A program made the position numbers and the translations under genes. A DNA stretch of 64,000 nucleotides, taken from assembly GCA_024235915.1 (NCBI GenBank), contig JACKLO010000009.1, positions 248,001-312,000 of the forward strand, read 5' to 3'. The DNA comes from Burkholderiaceae bacterium. GTDB taxonomy: Bacteria; Pseudomonadota; Gammaproteobacteria; Burkholderiales; Burkholderiaceae_C. Shown piece after piece: positions 43,515-52,997 of this stretch. Under the pieces are notes generated by a model. It searched no databases and was not told the origin of the DNA. It saw only the letters and a program-made list of their open reading frames with translations. How positions within the stretch are numbered: position 1 is the first letter of the stretch; each line of letters opens with the position of its first letter.

Positions 43515-44951
43515 ATGAGTGGCAAGTTCAAGGTCGTCGGCCTGCTGGCCGTGGGAGCCGTGGCCGGCGCGCTGACGACGATGCAGCTGCAGGCAACGGC
43601 GCGCAGCACCCTGGGCCCGCTGCCGCTGGAAGAGATGCAGCAGCTGGCCAACGTGTTCGGCATCGTGAAGAACGATTACGTCGAGCCGGTGGACGAGAAG
43701 AAGCTCATCGGTGATGCCATCGCCGGCATGGTCGCCGGGCTCGACCCGCATTCGCAGTACTTCGACAAGAAGAGCTTCAAGGAATTCCGCGAGAGCACCG
43801 GCGGCAAGTTCGTCGGCATCGGCATCGAGATGGGCATGGAAGACGGCCTGGTCAAGGTGGTCTCCCCCATCGAAGGGTCACCCGCCTTCCGTGCCGGCCT
43901 GCGCCCGAACGACCTGATCACCCGCATCGACGACACCGCGGTCAAGGGTCTGTCGGTCGACCAAGCCGTCAAGCGCATGCGCGGCGAACCCAACACCAAG
44001 GTGCGGCTCACGGTCTTCCGCAAGGACGAGAACCGCAGCTTCCCGGTGACCATCGTGCGCGAGGAGATCCGCGTGCAGAGCGTGCGCGCCAAGCTGGTGG
44101 ACCCGGGTTACGGCTGGCTGCGCGTCAGCCAGTTCCAAGACCGCACCGTCGACGACTTCGTGCGCAAGCTCGAGGATCTCTACAAGCAGGACCCGAACCT
44201 CAAGGGTCTGGTGCTCGACCTCCGCAACGACCCGGGCGGCCTGCTCGACGGCGCCATCGCCATTGCCGCCGCCTTCCTGCCCGAGGACGTGGTGGTGGTC
44301 AAGACCAACGGCCAGGTCGACGAGTCCAAGGCCACCTTCCGCGCCACGCCGGAGCACTATGTGCGCCGCGGCGGGCTCGACCCGCTGCGCAAGCTGCCGG
44401 CCGCCGTGAAGAGCGTGCCGCTGGTGGTGCTGGTCAACGAAGGCTCCGCCAGCGCCAGCGAGATCGTCGCTGGCGCGCTGCAGGACCACAAGCGCGCCAC
44501 GATCATGGGCGCGCAGACCTTCGGCAAGGGCTCGGTGCAGACGGTACGTCCGCTGTCGGCCGAGACGGCGCTGAAGATCACCACGGCGCGCTACTACACG
44601 CCGTCCGGTCGCTCGATCCAGGCCAAGGGCATCGTGCCTGACATCTGGCTCGACGAAACCGCCGAAGGCAACGTCTACGCCGCGCTGCGCATGCGCGAGG
44701 CCGACCTCGAGAAGCACCTCGAGGGCCCGGACGAGAAGAAGGACGACGCCGCCGAGAAGGCGCGCGAGGAAGCCCGCCGCAAGCTCGAGGAGCAACTGGC
44801 GAAGAACAAGGAAGCGCCCAAGCCGCTGCCCACCTTCGGCAGCGCCGAGGACTTCCCGCTGCAGCAGGCGCTCAACCAGCTGCGTGGCCTGCCGGTGGTG
44901 GCCAGCAAGTCACACCAGGAACGCCAGGCCGAGGCGCCGGTGAAGCAGTAA
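43515..44951 (+). CDS. ctpA: C-terminal processing protease, S41 family (CtpA-like)
   Basis: 478 residues with an N-terminal membrane anchor or signal (residues 7-25). A PDZ domain occupies about 85-165 (GIGIEMGMEDGLVKVVSPIEGSPA). The S41 catalytic region has the Ser in NEGSASASE (about 310-315) and the Lys in TFGKGSVQ (about 338), the normal Ser-Lys dyad with 25-residue spacing. The C-terminus is a charged helical tail (DEKKDDAAEKAREEARRKLE). It cleaves C-termini of periplasmic proteins. A -10-like TATACT lies at 43475-43480 upstream. A terminator hairpin follows. Confidence 0.94.
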   Translation: MSGKFKVVGLLAVGAVAGALTTMQLQATARSTLGPLPLEEMQQLANVFGIVKNDYVEPVDEKKLIGDAIAGMVAGLDPHSQYFDKKSFKEFRESTGGKFVGIGIEMGMEDGLVKVVSPIEGSPAFRAGLRPNDLITRIDDTAVKGLSVDQAVKRMRGEPNTKVRLTVFRKDENRSFPVTIVREEIRVQSVRAKLVDPGYGWLRVSQFQDRTVDDFVRKLEDLYKQDPNLKGLVLDLRNDPGGLLDGAIAIAAAFLPEDVVVVKTNGQVDESKATFRATPEHYVRRGGLDPLRKLPAAVKSVPLVVLVNEGSASASEIVAGALQDHKRATIMGAQTFGKGSVQTVRPLSAETALKITTARYYTPSGRSIQAKGIVPDIWLDETAEGNVYAALRMREADLEKHLEGPDEKKDDAAEKAREEARRKLEEQLAKNKEAPKPLPTFGSAEDFPLQQALNQLRGLPVVASKSHQERQAEAPVKQ

Positions 44952-44976
44952 GCTCGCCGCCACGCGATTCCATTCC

Positions 44977-44999
44977 CAGGGGCCCTTCGCGGGCCCCTG
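44977..44999 (+). terminator. Hairpin terminator after ctpA
   Basis: 9 bp perfect stem CAGGGGCCC / GGGCCCCTG with a TTCGC loop, 26 bases after the ctpA stop and 24 before moeB. Only a few T follow, so efficiency is uncertain. Confidence 0.6.
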
Positions 45000-45022
45000 C
45001 TGCTTTCCGGGCCCGTCCACCG

Positions 45023-45772
45023 ATGAACGACGACGAACTGCTGCGCTACTCCCGCCACATCCTGCTCGACGACATCGGCATCGAAGGCCAGCAGAAGCTG
45101 CGAGATGCGCACGCCCTGGTCATCGGCGCCGGCGGCCTGGGCTCACCGGTGGCGCTCTACCTGGGCACGGCCGGCATCGGCCACCTGACGATCTGCGACC
45201 ACGACGAGGTGGATCTGACGAACCTGCAGCGGCAGATCGCGCACCGCCACGACCGCATCGGCCAGCCCAAGGCGGCGTCGGCCCGGCGCACGCTGCTGGA
45301 CATCGACCCCGGCCTGCAGGTCGACGCGCGCTGCGTGCGAGCCGACGCCGCCCTGCTCGACGAACTGGTGCCGCAGGCCACCGTGGTGCTCGACTGCAGC
45401 GACAACTTCCGCACCCGGCACGCCGTCAACGCCGCTTGCGTCAAGCACCGGCGGCCCCTGGTCAGCGGTGCGGCCATCGGCTTCGACGGGCAGATCTCGG
45501 TCTACGACAGCACCCGTGCCGAGGCCCCCTGCTACGCCTGCCTGTTCCCGCCCGACGCCGACTACGAGGAAGTGGCCTGCGCCACCATGGGCGTGTTCGC
45601 GCCGCTGGTGGGCATCGTGGGCTGCGTCCAGGCGGCCGAGGCGCTCAAGCTCATCGTCGGGATCGGCCGGCCACTGGCCGGGCGGCTGCTGATGCTGGAT
45701 GCGCGGGCGATGGAATGGACCGAGATGGCCACGCCGCGCAACCCCGCCTGCAGCGTCTGCGGCGGGCGCTGA
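45023..45772 (+). CDS. moeB: HesA/MoeB/ThiF-family sulfur-carrier adenylyltransferase
   Basis: 249 residues. The ATP site is GAGGLGSPVALYLGTAGIG (about 35-53), then DHDEVDLTNLQRQIAHRHDR, the classical MoeB/ThiF motif. Zinc ligands appear as CYAC around 172-175 and CSVC at the C-terminus. It adenylates the C-terminal glycine of MoaD or ThiS for molybdopterin or thiazole synthesis; the sequence alone does not separate the two. Without a rhodanese extension it resembles MoeB. Its neighbours do not help, since cofactor genes are not clustered here. Confidence 0.93.
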   Translation: MNDDELLRYSRHILLDDIGIEGQQKLRDAHALVIGAGGLGSPVALYLGTAGIGHLTICDHDEVDLTNLQRQIAHRHDRIGQPKAASARRTLLDIDPGLQVDARCVRADAALLDELVPQATVVLDCSDNFRTRHAVNAACVKHRRPLVSGAAIGFDGQISVYDSTRAEAPCYACLFPPDADYEEVACATMGVFAPLVGIVGCVQAAEALKLIVGIGRPLAGRLLMLDARAMEWTEMATPRNPACSVCGGR

Positions 45773-45790
45773 AGCGGCGGGAGGGGCTCA

Positions 45791-46786
45791 TCAGCCCCAG
45801 CTGGCCAGCAGCGCGTCGGGCACGTCCAGGCCCTCCGCCAACGCCCGGCGGCGCAGCGCCTCGCGTCGGGCACCGGGCAGGCGCACGCCATCGTCGCTGA
45901 GCATCTCGGCCACCAGCACTTCCACCCGGTCGAGAAAGGCGTCGGCACCGGCCAGCGCGCCCGGGTCGATGACGACAAAGGCCTGGCCGATGCGCGGCCG
46001 GTTGCCTTCGTCGACGAAGAAGCTGCTGGCCTCGAAGCCGAAGTGGGCGCCGATAAGCGCAGTGACGAGCAGTTCCACGGTGAGCGCCAGCATGGCGCCC
46101 TTGGGGCTGCTGCCGGCGCCCAGCGGCAACATGGACCCGGCCAGCGCCGCCTGGGCATCGGTGGTGGGGTCACCTTGGGCGTCCAGCGCCCAGCCCAGCG
46201 GGATCGGCTCGCCCTTCTTGGCCGCCACCATCACCTTGCCGCGGGCGACTTCCGAAAGGCTGAGGTCGATCATCAGCGGATCGGCGTCCCGGCGCGGGAA
46301 GATGGCCGCCACCGGGTTGGTGCCAAAGATGGCGTGCCGCCCGCCGGCCGCCGGCATCGCGGCCGGGGAATTGGCAAAGCCCAGGCCCACCATGCCGGCC
46401 GCCGCCACGGCGCGCAGGTGGTCGACGATGACGCCCGCGTGGTGGCTGGCGGTGACACCGGCGAAGGCCACGCCGTGCGTGCGCGCGGCCGCGATGGCTT
46501 CTTCCACCGCCAGCGCACAGGCCGGGAAGGCCAGGCCTTCGCCTGCGTCCACCCGCAGCGCGCCGCCGCGCCGGTTCACCACCCGCGGCACGGCCTGGCC
46601 GTCAGCACGGCCATTACGCAGATGGGTGGCGTACTGCGCCACGCGCGACAGCCCGTGCGACCCCAGACCCTGCGCCTCGGCCAGCACCAGCGCCCGCGCC
46701 GTGCTGGTGGCCATGGCGGCCGCCGCACCCGCTGCCTGCAGGGCGGCAGCGACGCGGGCCTCGACCTCGGAAACGGTGAGCCTCAT
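45791..46786 (-). CDS. comC: Malate/L-lactate dehydrogenase-family enzyme, probable (R)-sulfolactate dehydrogenase
   Basis: 331 residues of the Ldh2/MDH2 (YlbC/ComC) family: AEAQGLGSHGLSRVAQY near the N-terminus, VTASHHAGVIVDHLRAVAAAGMVGLGFANS in the middle with the catalytic His, and FGTNPVAAIFP. NAD(P)-dependent 2-hydroxyacid dehydrogenase. Because it follows slcC and a TTT transporter in a cluster that also has suyAB, I infer the ComC role: oxidation or isomerisation of sulfolactate together with SlcC. On sequence alone L-malate, ureidoglycolate or another acid is possible. It ends the minus-strand unit; moeB converges on it. Confidence 0.8.
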   Translation of the reverse strand: MRLTVSEVEARVAAALQAAGAAAAMATSTARALVLAEAQGLGSHGLSRVAQYATHLRNGRADGQAVPRVVNRRGGALRVDAGEGLAFPACALAVEEAIAAARTHGVAFAGVTASHHAGVIVDHLRAVAAAGMVGLGFANSPAAMPAAGGRHAIFGTNPVAAIFPRRDADPLMIDLSLSEVARGKVMVAAKKGEPIPLGWALDAQGDPTTDAQAALAGSMLPLGAGSSPKGAMLALTVELLVTALIGAHFGFEASSFFVDEGNRPRIGQAFVVIDPGALAGADAFLDRVEVLVAEMLSDDGVRLPGARREALRRRALAEGLDVPDALLASWG

Positions 46787-46861
46787 GTCAGTACCGCCCG
46801 GCCGCCCGAAGGTGCTGACGCGCCCCTTGGGGGCCGCGAACGAAGAGAGCTTGGGGTCGTT

Positions 46862-47791
46862 TCATGCCAGCGCCTCGATCAGCTTGTCGGCGATCAGCGA
46901 ACTCACGCGTTCATTCGATTCCGCCGTCACGCCCGCAATGTGCGGTGTGAGCAGCAGGTTCGGACACCCTTCGAAATGCGGCGATGCCGGCAGCGGTTCG
47001 GCCGAGAAGACGTCCAACGCCGCCCCGCCCAGGTGGCCGCGCCGCAGCGCATCGGCCAGCGCGGCTTCGTCGACGATGCCGCCCCGCGCCGTGTTGATCA
47101 GCACCGCGCCGGGCTTCATCGCCGCGATGCGTGCGGCGTCGAACAGGCCACGCGTACTGTCCAGCAGCGGCACATGCAGGCTCACCACGTTGGCGGTCTG
47201 GATCACCTCGTCGAGCCCGGCGCAGGCCACCGCGCCGTCGGCGAAGGCCGGGTGGTCGGCGTCCATCATGGCGTCGAAGGCAATCACGCGCATGCCCAGG
47301 CCGCGCGCCAGCTTCGCCGTCAGCTGGCCGATGCCACCGAAGCCGATCAGGCCCAGGGTGCGGCCACCCACCTCGCCGCCGTTGCCCAGCGCGGCACGCG
47401 GCCAACGGCCCGCCGCCACGTCCGGGGTGGCCATCCAGGCCCCGCGCAGCAACACCAGCGCGGCCGTCACCACGTACTCGGCCACGCTCAGCGCGTTGGC
47501 TCCGGTGGCCGGGATCACGCGCATGCCACGCGCTTCGCAGGCGGCGACGTCGATGTTGTCCAGCCCCACGCCCAGGCGGCCGATGACGCGGCAGCGGTCC
47601 AGCGCCGCCAGCGTCTCGCCGCGCACCTGGGTGCGGTTGCGCACCACGAGCGCATCGACCCCGGCACAGGCGGCGCGCAGCCGCGGCAGGTCGTCGACCA
47701 GCGTCGGCTCGTAGGCCACGTCGAAGTGCGACCGCATGCGCTCGACGGCCGGCGCGTCCATGAATTCGCAGATGAGGATTCGAGGGGTCAT
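46862..47791 (-). CDS. slcC: 2-hydroxyacid dehydrogenase (SerA-like), probable (S)-sulfolactate dehydrogenase
   Basis: 309 residues. NAD-binding Rossmann motif GLIGFGGIGQLTAKLARGLG near residue 140-160, the signature LINTARGGIVDEAALADALR, and the catalytic Arg (NTARGG), Glu and His (LTPHIAG) of D-isomer-specific 2-hydroxyacid dehydrogenases. It lacks the C-terminal ACT domain of phosphoglycerate dehydrogenase. SlcC in Chromohalobacter belongs to this group. The start overlaps the tctB stop (ATGA), which ties it to the transporter. The sulfolactate assignment rests on the neighbours; sequence alone gives only the family. Confidence 0.8.
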   Translation of the reverse strand: MTPRILICEFMDAPAVERMRSHFDVAYEPTLVDDLPRLRAACAGVDALVVRNRTQVRGETLAALDRCRVIGRLGVGLDNIDVAACEARGMRVIPATGANALSVAEYVVTAALVLLRGAWMATPDVAAGRWPRAALGNGGEVGGRTLGLIGFGGIGQLTAKLARGLGMRVIAFDAMMDADHPAFADGAVACAGLDEVIQTANVVSLHVPLLDSTRGLFDAARIAAMKPGAVLINTARGGIVDEAALADALRRGHLGGAALDVFSAEPLPASPHFEGCPNLLLTPHIAGVTAESNERVSSLIADKLIEALA

Positions 47792-48234
47792 GGCAGGGGC
47801 ACGCGCAGGACGTGCTGGAAGAGGACGTAGAGGCCGACGAGCAGGACGCCGGTGGCCAGCGCCTGGATCAACAGGGCGGGCACTGTCCAGCGGCCGTGGC
47901 GGGACAGCAGCAGCAGGGCGGCGCAAGCGGCGGCGCTGGCCGGCAGGAAGCCCAGGGGCGGCAAGGCGAAGGCCCAGGCCAGCATCGTGATGGCCACCCC
48001 GGCGCGCCGCAAGGACGAGCCTTCCAAGGCCGCCTGCGCCCGCGTGCGGCCGAGCGCGAACAGGCCCAGCCACACCAGCCCGAACACGACCAGCAGCGCA
48101 CCGATGGTGCGCGGGAACACGGCCCCCAGGTCGGAGAACTCGCGAGCCGCCACGATGGCGCCGCCGCCCAGCAAGACCAGCACGGCGCAGCCCACGGCAC
48201 CAGCCCAGTCGCGTCGCAGGTTGGCGTCAGACAT
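47788..48234 (-). CDS. tctB: TTT-family small permease TctB
   Basis: 148 residues with four membrane segments, the usual TctB layout (RDWAGAVGCAVLVLLGGGAI ... FPRTIGALLVVFGLVWLGLFALG). It is the small membrane subunit of a tripartite tricarboxylate-type transporter. It overlaps tctA by eight bases and slcC by four, indicating tight operon coupling. Confidence 0.88.
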   Translation of the reverse strand: MSDANLRRDWAGAVGCAVLVLLGGGAIVAAREFSDLGAVFPRTIGALLVVFGLVWLGLFALGRTRAQAALEGSSLRRAGVAITMLAWAFALPPLGFLPASAAACAALLLLSRHGRWTVPALLIQALATGVLLVGLYVLFQHVLRVPLP

Positions 48235-49741
48235 GCGCCGCCTCCTTCATGGCCGCGCGCTGCTGGCGCCGCCGTGCCCACCAGGGCCAGGCCAGGCCCA
48301 GCACGATGAAGGCGATGATGCACATCGACAACGGCCGACCGAAGAACTCCGCCGGGATGTCGCCCTTGGCGCCACCGATCAGGTGGCCCTGCACAAAGCC
48401 GCGCTCCGCGATCGAGCCCAGGATCAGGCCCAGCACAATGGGCGACGCGCTGAAGCCGGCGCGCCCGGCCACCCAGGCCAGCACGCCCAGGATCACCATC
48501 TGCTGCACCTCGTGCACGTTGTTGTGCACGGCGAAGCTGCCCAGGATGGTCAGCAGCGCCACCCCCGGCACCAGCACGCTCTTGGGGATGGCGACGATGG
48601 CGCGGAACGCGAAGCGGCCGATCAGCAGGCCCACCGGCAGCATCAGCACGGTGGCCAGGATCAGACCCCAGATGAAGGTGTAGACGATCTCGGCCTGCTG
48701 CGTGAACAGCGTGGGGCCGGTGCGGATGCCCTGCACCAGCAACGCGCCCAGGATGATGGCGTCCGGCGGCGTGCCGGGGATGCCCAGCACCAGGGTGGGA
48801 ATGAAACCGCCGCCGACGGTGGCGTTGTTGGCCGATTCGGTGGCCAGCACGCCATCGGGTTCGCCCTTGCCGAATTGGTCGCGGCGCGGCGACACACGCT
48901 TGGCCTCGGAATAGGCCACCAGCGACGCGATGGAACCACCTGCGCCGGGCAGGATGCCCACCACGGTGCCGATGATGGAACTGCGGGCCAGGTTGAACTT
49001 GGCCCGCAGCATCAGCGACAGCGCCTCGCCCAGCCGGAAGCCGGCCACCTTCTCCGAGGCCTGCAGGTGCGCCGCCGGCGTGGCCACCAGTTCGATCAGC
49101 ACCGGCATGCAGTACAGACCGATGAGCGCCGAGACCACGTCGATGCCGCCGAGCAGCGCCTTCACGTCGCCGACGAAGCGCACGTCGCCACCGACCTCGG
49201 CCACGCCCACCATCGACAGCAGCAAGCCCAGCGCGCCGCCCATCAGGCCCTTGAGCAGGCTGCCTTCACCGAGCGACGCGATCAGCGTGAGGCCGAACAC
49301 GGCCAGCCAGAAATACTCCACCGGGCCGAACTTCAGCGCCACGGTGGCCATCGGTGGCGCCAGCAGCAGCAGGAAACCTGCGCCCACCAGGCCGCCCACC
49401 ACCGACGCCAGGCAGGCCAGCGTCAACGCCAGGTCGCCACGTCCCTGGCGGGCCATGGGGTAGCCGTCGAAGGTGGTTGCGATGGACGACGGCGTGCCCG
49501 GTGTGTTGAGCAGGATGGCCGCGTAGGCCCCGCCGTAGATGGCGCCGGTGTAGATCGCACCGAGCACGATCAGCGCCGCAGCCGGCGGCATCGAGAAGGT
49601 GAAGGGCACCAGCACCGCGACGGCCATCGTGGCCGTCAGGCCCGGCAGCGCGCCGATCACCGTGCCGGCCACCACGCCGGCCAGCGCCAGCAGCAGGTGG
49701 GCCGGCGTCAGCGCGGCCAGCAGGAAGTCGAGACTGCCCAT
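48227..49741 (-). CDS. tctA: TTT-family large permease TctA
   Basis: 504 residues with about twelve membrane segments. Hallmarks are GTVIGALPGLTATMAVAVLV near the N-terminus, GAIYGGAYAAILLNTPGTPS about 75-95, and the second PGAGGSIASLVAYSEAKR in the middle, the two internal repeats of TctA. It is the ion-coupled subunit of the TTT importer. Within the slc/suy-like cluster it probably imports sulfolactate or a related C3/C4 dicarboxylate. Confidence 0.93.
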   Translation of the reverse strand: MGSLDFLLAALTPAHLLLALAGVVAGTVIGALPGLTATMAVAVLVPFTFSMPPAAALIVLGAIYTGAIYGGAYAAILLNTPGTPSSIATTFDGYPMARQGRGDLALTLACLASVVGGLVGAGFLLLLAPPMATVALKFGPVEYFWLAVFGLTLIASLGEGSLLKGLMGGALGLLLSMVGVAEVGGDVRFVGDVKALLGGIDVVSALIGLYCMPVLIELVATPAAHLQASEKVAGFRLGEALSLMLRAKFNLARSSIIGTVVGILPGAGGSIASLVAYSEAKRVSPRRDQFGKGEPDGVLATESANNATVGGGFIPTLVLGIPGTPPDAIILGALLVQGIRTGPTLFTQQAEIVYTFIWGLILATVLMLPVGLLIGRFAFRAIVAIPKSVLVPGVALLTILGSFAVHNNVHEVQQMVILGVLAWVAGRAGFSASPIVLGLILGSIAERGFVQGHLIGGAKGDIPAEFFGRPLSMCIIAFIVLGLAWPWWARRRQQRAAMKEAAHV

Positions 49742-49771
49742 GATGGGGGGACGTCGCGGTGCGTCAGCCGG

Positions 49772-50734
49772 TCACTTCTTGACGATGCCCATCTCCTTGG
49801 CCAGCGCCCCGTACTGCGCCTTCATGCCGGCCATGAACTCGCCCATCTTGTCCGGCCCGACGTTGAGCATCGCGAAGCCGCCCTCCTCCATCTTCTGGAT
49901 GAAGGCCGGGTCGGCGTTGATCTTGGCCAGCGTGGCGGCCAGCTTGGCCTGCACGTCGGGCGGCGTGCTCTTGGGCACGGCCACGCCTCGGTAGGCACCG
50001 CCCACCAGGTCGAAGCCCTGCTCCTTGAAGGTGGGACAGTCGGGCAGCTTCGGGTGCCGCTGCTCCATGGCCACACCCAGGCAGCGCACCTGCGCGCCCA
50101 GCGACATCTGCACCGTGGTGTAGGCCCAGCTGCCAGCGACCTGCTTGCCCAGCAGCGCGGTGTTGGCCGGGCCGGTGCCGCCGAAGGGCACGTAGGTGGT
50201 CTTGATGCCGGCCAGCTTGTCGAAGCGCTGCTGCGCCAGATGGTTGGCGGAATTGGTGCCCGACCCGGCCAACGTGGTCGCCCCCGGGGCGGCCTTGGCC
50301 GCGGCCACGAAGTCCTTCACGGTCTTGATGGGGCTGTCGGCAGGCACCATGAGCGCATCGGGTGTGTAGTGGAACCAGAAGACGGTGGTGATGTCGTCGG
50401 TCTGGTAGCCCACGTCCTTCTGCAGCGGCTGCAGCACGATGTGCGGCAGGTTGGTGCCCATCACGGTGTAGCCGTCCGCCGTCATGCCGTTGAGCTGCGA
50501 CCAGCTGGCCGCACCGCCCGCGCCCGGCTTGTACTGGATGGCCAGCGTCTGCCCGGTGAGCGCCTTGAACACCGGCTCCTGCAGGCGCGCGGAGATGTCC
50601 GACTCCCCGCCCGGCCCGAACGGGATGATGTAGTTCACCGTCTTGTCGGGGTAGCCGGCCGCACCGGCATGGCCGGCCACGGCCAGCGCGCCGAGGGCCA
50701 GGGCGGTGAGGATCGATTTGCGCTTGCTGTTCAT
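49772..50734 (-). CDS. tctC: TTT-family periplasmic binding protein TctC (Bug family)
   Basis: 320 residues with a signal peptide (MNSKRKSILTALALGALAVA) and a strong AAGGAG ribosome site. The Bug/TctC fold shows YPDKTVNYIIPFGPGGESDI after the cleavage site and YKPGAGGAASWSQLNG. Bug proteins bind carboxylates such as tricarballylate, citrate, sulfolactate or aromatic acids. It stands first of the transporter genes, followed by tctA, tctB, slcC and comC. Burkholderiales carry many Bug paralogues, but this one is physically linked to its permease. Confidence 0.92.
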   Translation of the reverse strand: MNSKRKSILTALALGALAVAGHAGAAGYPDKTVNYIIPFGPGGESDISARLQEPVFKALTGQTLAIQYKPGAGGAASWSQLNGMTADGYTVMGTNLPHIVLQPLQKDVGYQTDDITTVFWFHYTPDALMVPADSPIKTVKDFVAAAKAAPGATTLAGSGTNSANHLAQQRFDKLAGIKTTYVPFGGTGPANTALLGKQVAGSWAYTTVQMSLGAQVRCLGVAMEQRHPKLPDCPTFKEQGFDLVGGAYRGVAVPKSTPPDVQAKLAATLAKINADPAFIQKMEEGGFAMLNVGPDKMGEFMAGMKAQYGALAKEMGIVKK

Positions 50735-50847
50735 GCTTGTCTCCTTGGTGGTTTGTGTGGCGTATGAACGGGAGGGGCAAGGCTGCCCGCTGACGGGAAC
50801 TCAGGACATCGGCATCAACCCGGGCAGTGCATCGTCACGTCGATGCC

Positions 50848-51936
50848 TCAGGCGGCGATGCGCTCGGCGATCGCCTTGCCCACGTCCACGGTGTTCGCCG
50901 TGCCGCCCAGATCGGGCGTGCGCGGCGCGTGCGGGTCTGCCAGCATGGCCTCGATGGCGCCGACGATGGCGTCGTGCGCGTCGGTGTGGCCCAGGAAGTC
51001 CAGCATCATCGCGGCCGACCAGATCTGGCCGATCGGGTTGGCAATGCCCTTGCCGGCGATGTCCGGCGCCGAGCCGTGCACCGGCTCGAACAGGCTCGGC
51101 CATTCACGGGTCGGGTTGAGGTTGGCCGACGGCGCGATGCCGATGGTGCCGGTGCAGGCCGGGCCCAGGTCGGACAGGATGTCGCCGAACAGGTTGCTGG
51201 CCACCACGACGTCGAACTGCTGCGGCCGCTGCACGAAGTGCGCGGTCAGGATGTCGATGTGGAACTGGTCGACCGCAATGCCGGGGTAGCCCTTGGCCAT
51301 CTCGGCCACGCGCTCGTCCCAGTACGGCATCGTGATCGAGATGCCGTTGCTCTTGGTGGCCGAGGTGAGCTTCTTGCGGGAGCGGCGCGTGGCCAGTTCG
51401 AAGGCGAACTTCAGCACGCGGTCGACGCCGGTGCGCGACATCACCGTCTCCTGGATCACGATCTCGCGCGGCGTGCCGCCGTACATGCGGCCGCCGACGC
51501 TGGAATATTCGCCCTCGGTGTTCTCGCGCACGATCAGCATGTCGATCGCGCCCGGCGCCAGCGGCTGGCCCTGGCGGTCCACCAGCGGGCTTCGGATGCC
51601 CGGCATCAGCTTGGCCGGGCGCAGGTTGATGTACTGGTCGAACTCGCGGCGAAACTTCAGCAGGCTGCTCCACAGCGAGATGTGGTCGGGCACCAGTGCA
51701 GGCCAACCCACCGCGCCATAGAAGATGGCGGTGTGGCCGCCGATCTGGTCCTTCCAGTCTGGCGGCAGGTAGTCGCCGTGTTTCTGCCAGTGCTCGACGC
51801 AGGCGAAATCGAAGTGGTCCAGCTGCAGGGGGATGCCAAAACGGCGCGCGGCGGCGTCGAGCGCGCGCAGGCCCTCGGGCATGACTTCCTTGCCGATGCC
51901 GTCACCGGGCAGGACGGCGATGCGATGGGTGCTCAT
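50848..51936 (-). CDS. dmlA: D-malate/tartrate dehydrogenase-type NAD-dependent decarboxylating enzyme
   Basis: 362 residues of the isopropylmalate/isocitrate dehydrogenase superfamily: IAVLPGDGIGKEVMPEG at the start, LIVRENTEGEYSSVGGRMYG (substrate loop), DVVVASNLFGDILSDLGPAC and EPVHGSAPDIAGKGIANP (cofactor site). The RENTEGEYS loop and the length match the TtuC/DmlA group, which oxidises D-malate, tartrate or related acids. It is divergent from a LysR regulator, the arrangement of E. coli dmlA and dmlR. It precedes the TTT genes by a 113-base gap and may belong to the same unit. Confidence 0.88.
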   Translation of the reverse strand: MSTHRIAVLPGDGIGKEVMPEGLRALDAAARRFGIPLQLDHFDFACVEHWQKHGDYLPPDWKDQIGGHTAIFYGAVGWPALVPDHISLWSSLLKFRREFDQYINLRPAKLMPGIRSPLVDRQGQPLAPGAIDMLIVRENTEGEYSSVGGRMYGGTPREIVIQETVMSRTGVDRVLKFAFELATRRSRKKLTSATKSNGISITMPYWDERVAEMAKGYPGIAVDQFHIDILTAHFVQRPQQFDVVVASNLFGDILSDLGPACTGTIGIAPSANLNPTREWPSLFEPVHGSAPDIAGKGIANPIGQIWSAAMMLDFLGHTDAHDAIVGAIEAMLADPHAPRTPDLGGTANTVDVGKAIAERIAA

Positions 51937-52028
51937 GGGGAACGATCCAGTTCAGATGGGAGGCCCCGATTCTGGGCAACGGGCCCGCCGGCGGACAATC
52001 GGCCACAGGAACAGACAGACTTTCCACC

Positions 52029-52979
52029 ATGGAAACACTGAAGCTGCACAGCGACGACCTCGTCCTGCTCGACCGCATCGTGGCCGCCGGTACGCTGGCC
52101 GGCGCCGCACGCATGCTGGAGCTGGCGCCGCCCGCGGTCACCAAGCGCCTGGCCGGCCTGGAGGCGCGCCTGGGCGTGCGCCTGGTGGAACGCAGCACGC
52201 GGCGCCTCAAGCTCACGGCGGAAGGCGAACTGGCCGTGGCCGCGGGCCGCGAGCTGCTGGCCGGCCTGGCCCGGCTGGAAGAACGCCTGACCGAAGGTGC
52301 CGGCCGCCTGCAGGGCCGCATCCGTCTCGCCAGCACCTACGGCTTCGGCCGCGTCTGGGTGGCGCCGCTGCTCGCGCACTTCCAGCAGCAGCACCCGGAC
52401 CTGGAAATCACACTGCAGTTGGCCGACCGCCTGCCCGATCTGGCCACCGCCGGCCCGGCGGCCTTCGATGCCGCGGTCTGGCTGTTCGGCCCGCGGCAGC
52501 CGGCGCTGGTGTCGCGCCGCCTGGTACCCAACCGTCGGCTGGTCGTCGGTGCGCCCGCCTACCTGGCGCACCACGGCGTGCCGGACACGCCCGCCGACCT
52601 GCCGCATCACCGCTGCCTGGTCGTGCGCGAGAACGACATGCTGCCCACGCATTGGCGGCTCGATGCCCTCAAGCGTGGCCGCGCGGCGCAGACGGTGCGT
52701 GTCAGCGGCCCGCTGGCCAGCAACTTCGGCGAGGTGGTGCGCGACTGGTGCCTGGCCGGCCATGGCTTGATGCTGCGCTCGGCCTGGGACGTGGAGCCGC
52801 TCATCGCCGCCGGACGCCTGGTGCAGGTGCTGCCCGACTGGGCGATGCTGGACGCGATCCGCTTCCTCACGCCGCCGCGCGACCCGCTGCGGCCCACGCC
52901 GCTGCGGGTGCGTCAGTTGCGGGACTATCTGGCCAGCGCGCTGGCGCAGGCGGACTGGTCGCATCCTCCGGCCGGGTGA
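52029..52979 (+). CDS. LysR-family regulator, probably of the divergent dehydrogenase
   Basis: 316 residues. N-terminal winged helix: DDLVLLDRIVAAGTLAGAARMLELAPPAVTKRLAGLEARLGVRLV, then a LysR effector domain (RIRLASTYGFGRVWVAPLLAHFQQQHPDLEI). It belongs to the large subgroup with DmlR/TtuA-like members. The intergenic gap of 92 bases to the dehydrogenase is the likely shared operator region, although I see no clear T-N11-A palindrome. The inducer is probably a hydroxy-dicarboxylate. Confidence 0.87.
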   Translation: METLKLHSDDLVLLDRIVAAGTLAGAARMLELAPPAVTKRLAGLEARLGVRLVERSTRRLKLTAEGELAVAAGRELLAGLARLEERLTEGAGRLQGRIRLASTYGFGRVWVAPLLAHFQQQHPDLEITLQLADRLPDLATAGPAAFDAAVWLFGPRQPALVSRRLVPNRRLVVGAPAYLAHHGVPDTPADLPHHRCLVVRENDMLPTHWRLDALKRGRAAQTVRVSGPLASNFGEVVRDWCLAGHGLMLRSAWDVEPLIAAGRLVQVLPDWAMLDAIRFLTPPRDPLRPTPLRVRQLRDYLASALAQADWSHPPAG

Positions 52980-52997
52980 AGCTGCCACCGACGCCGA

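Noticed and set aside
47852..50767. 971-codon plus-strand frame opposite the tct genes
   Set aside because: Gln/His/Arg-rich shadow of tctA, tctB and tctC, which have clear family motifs on the minus strand.
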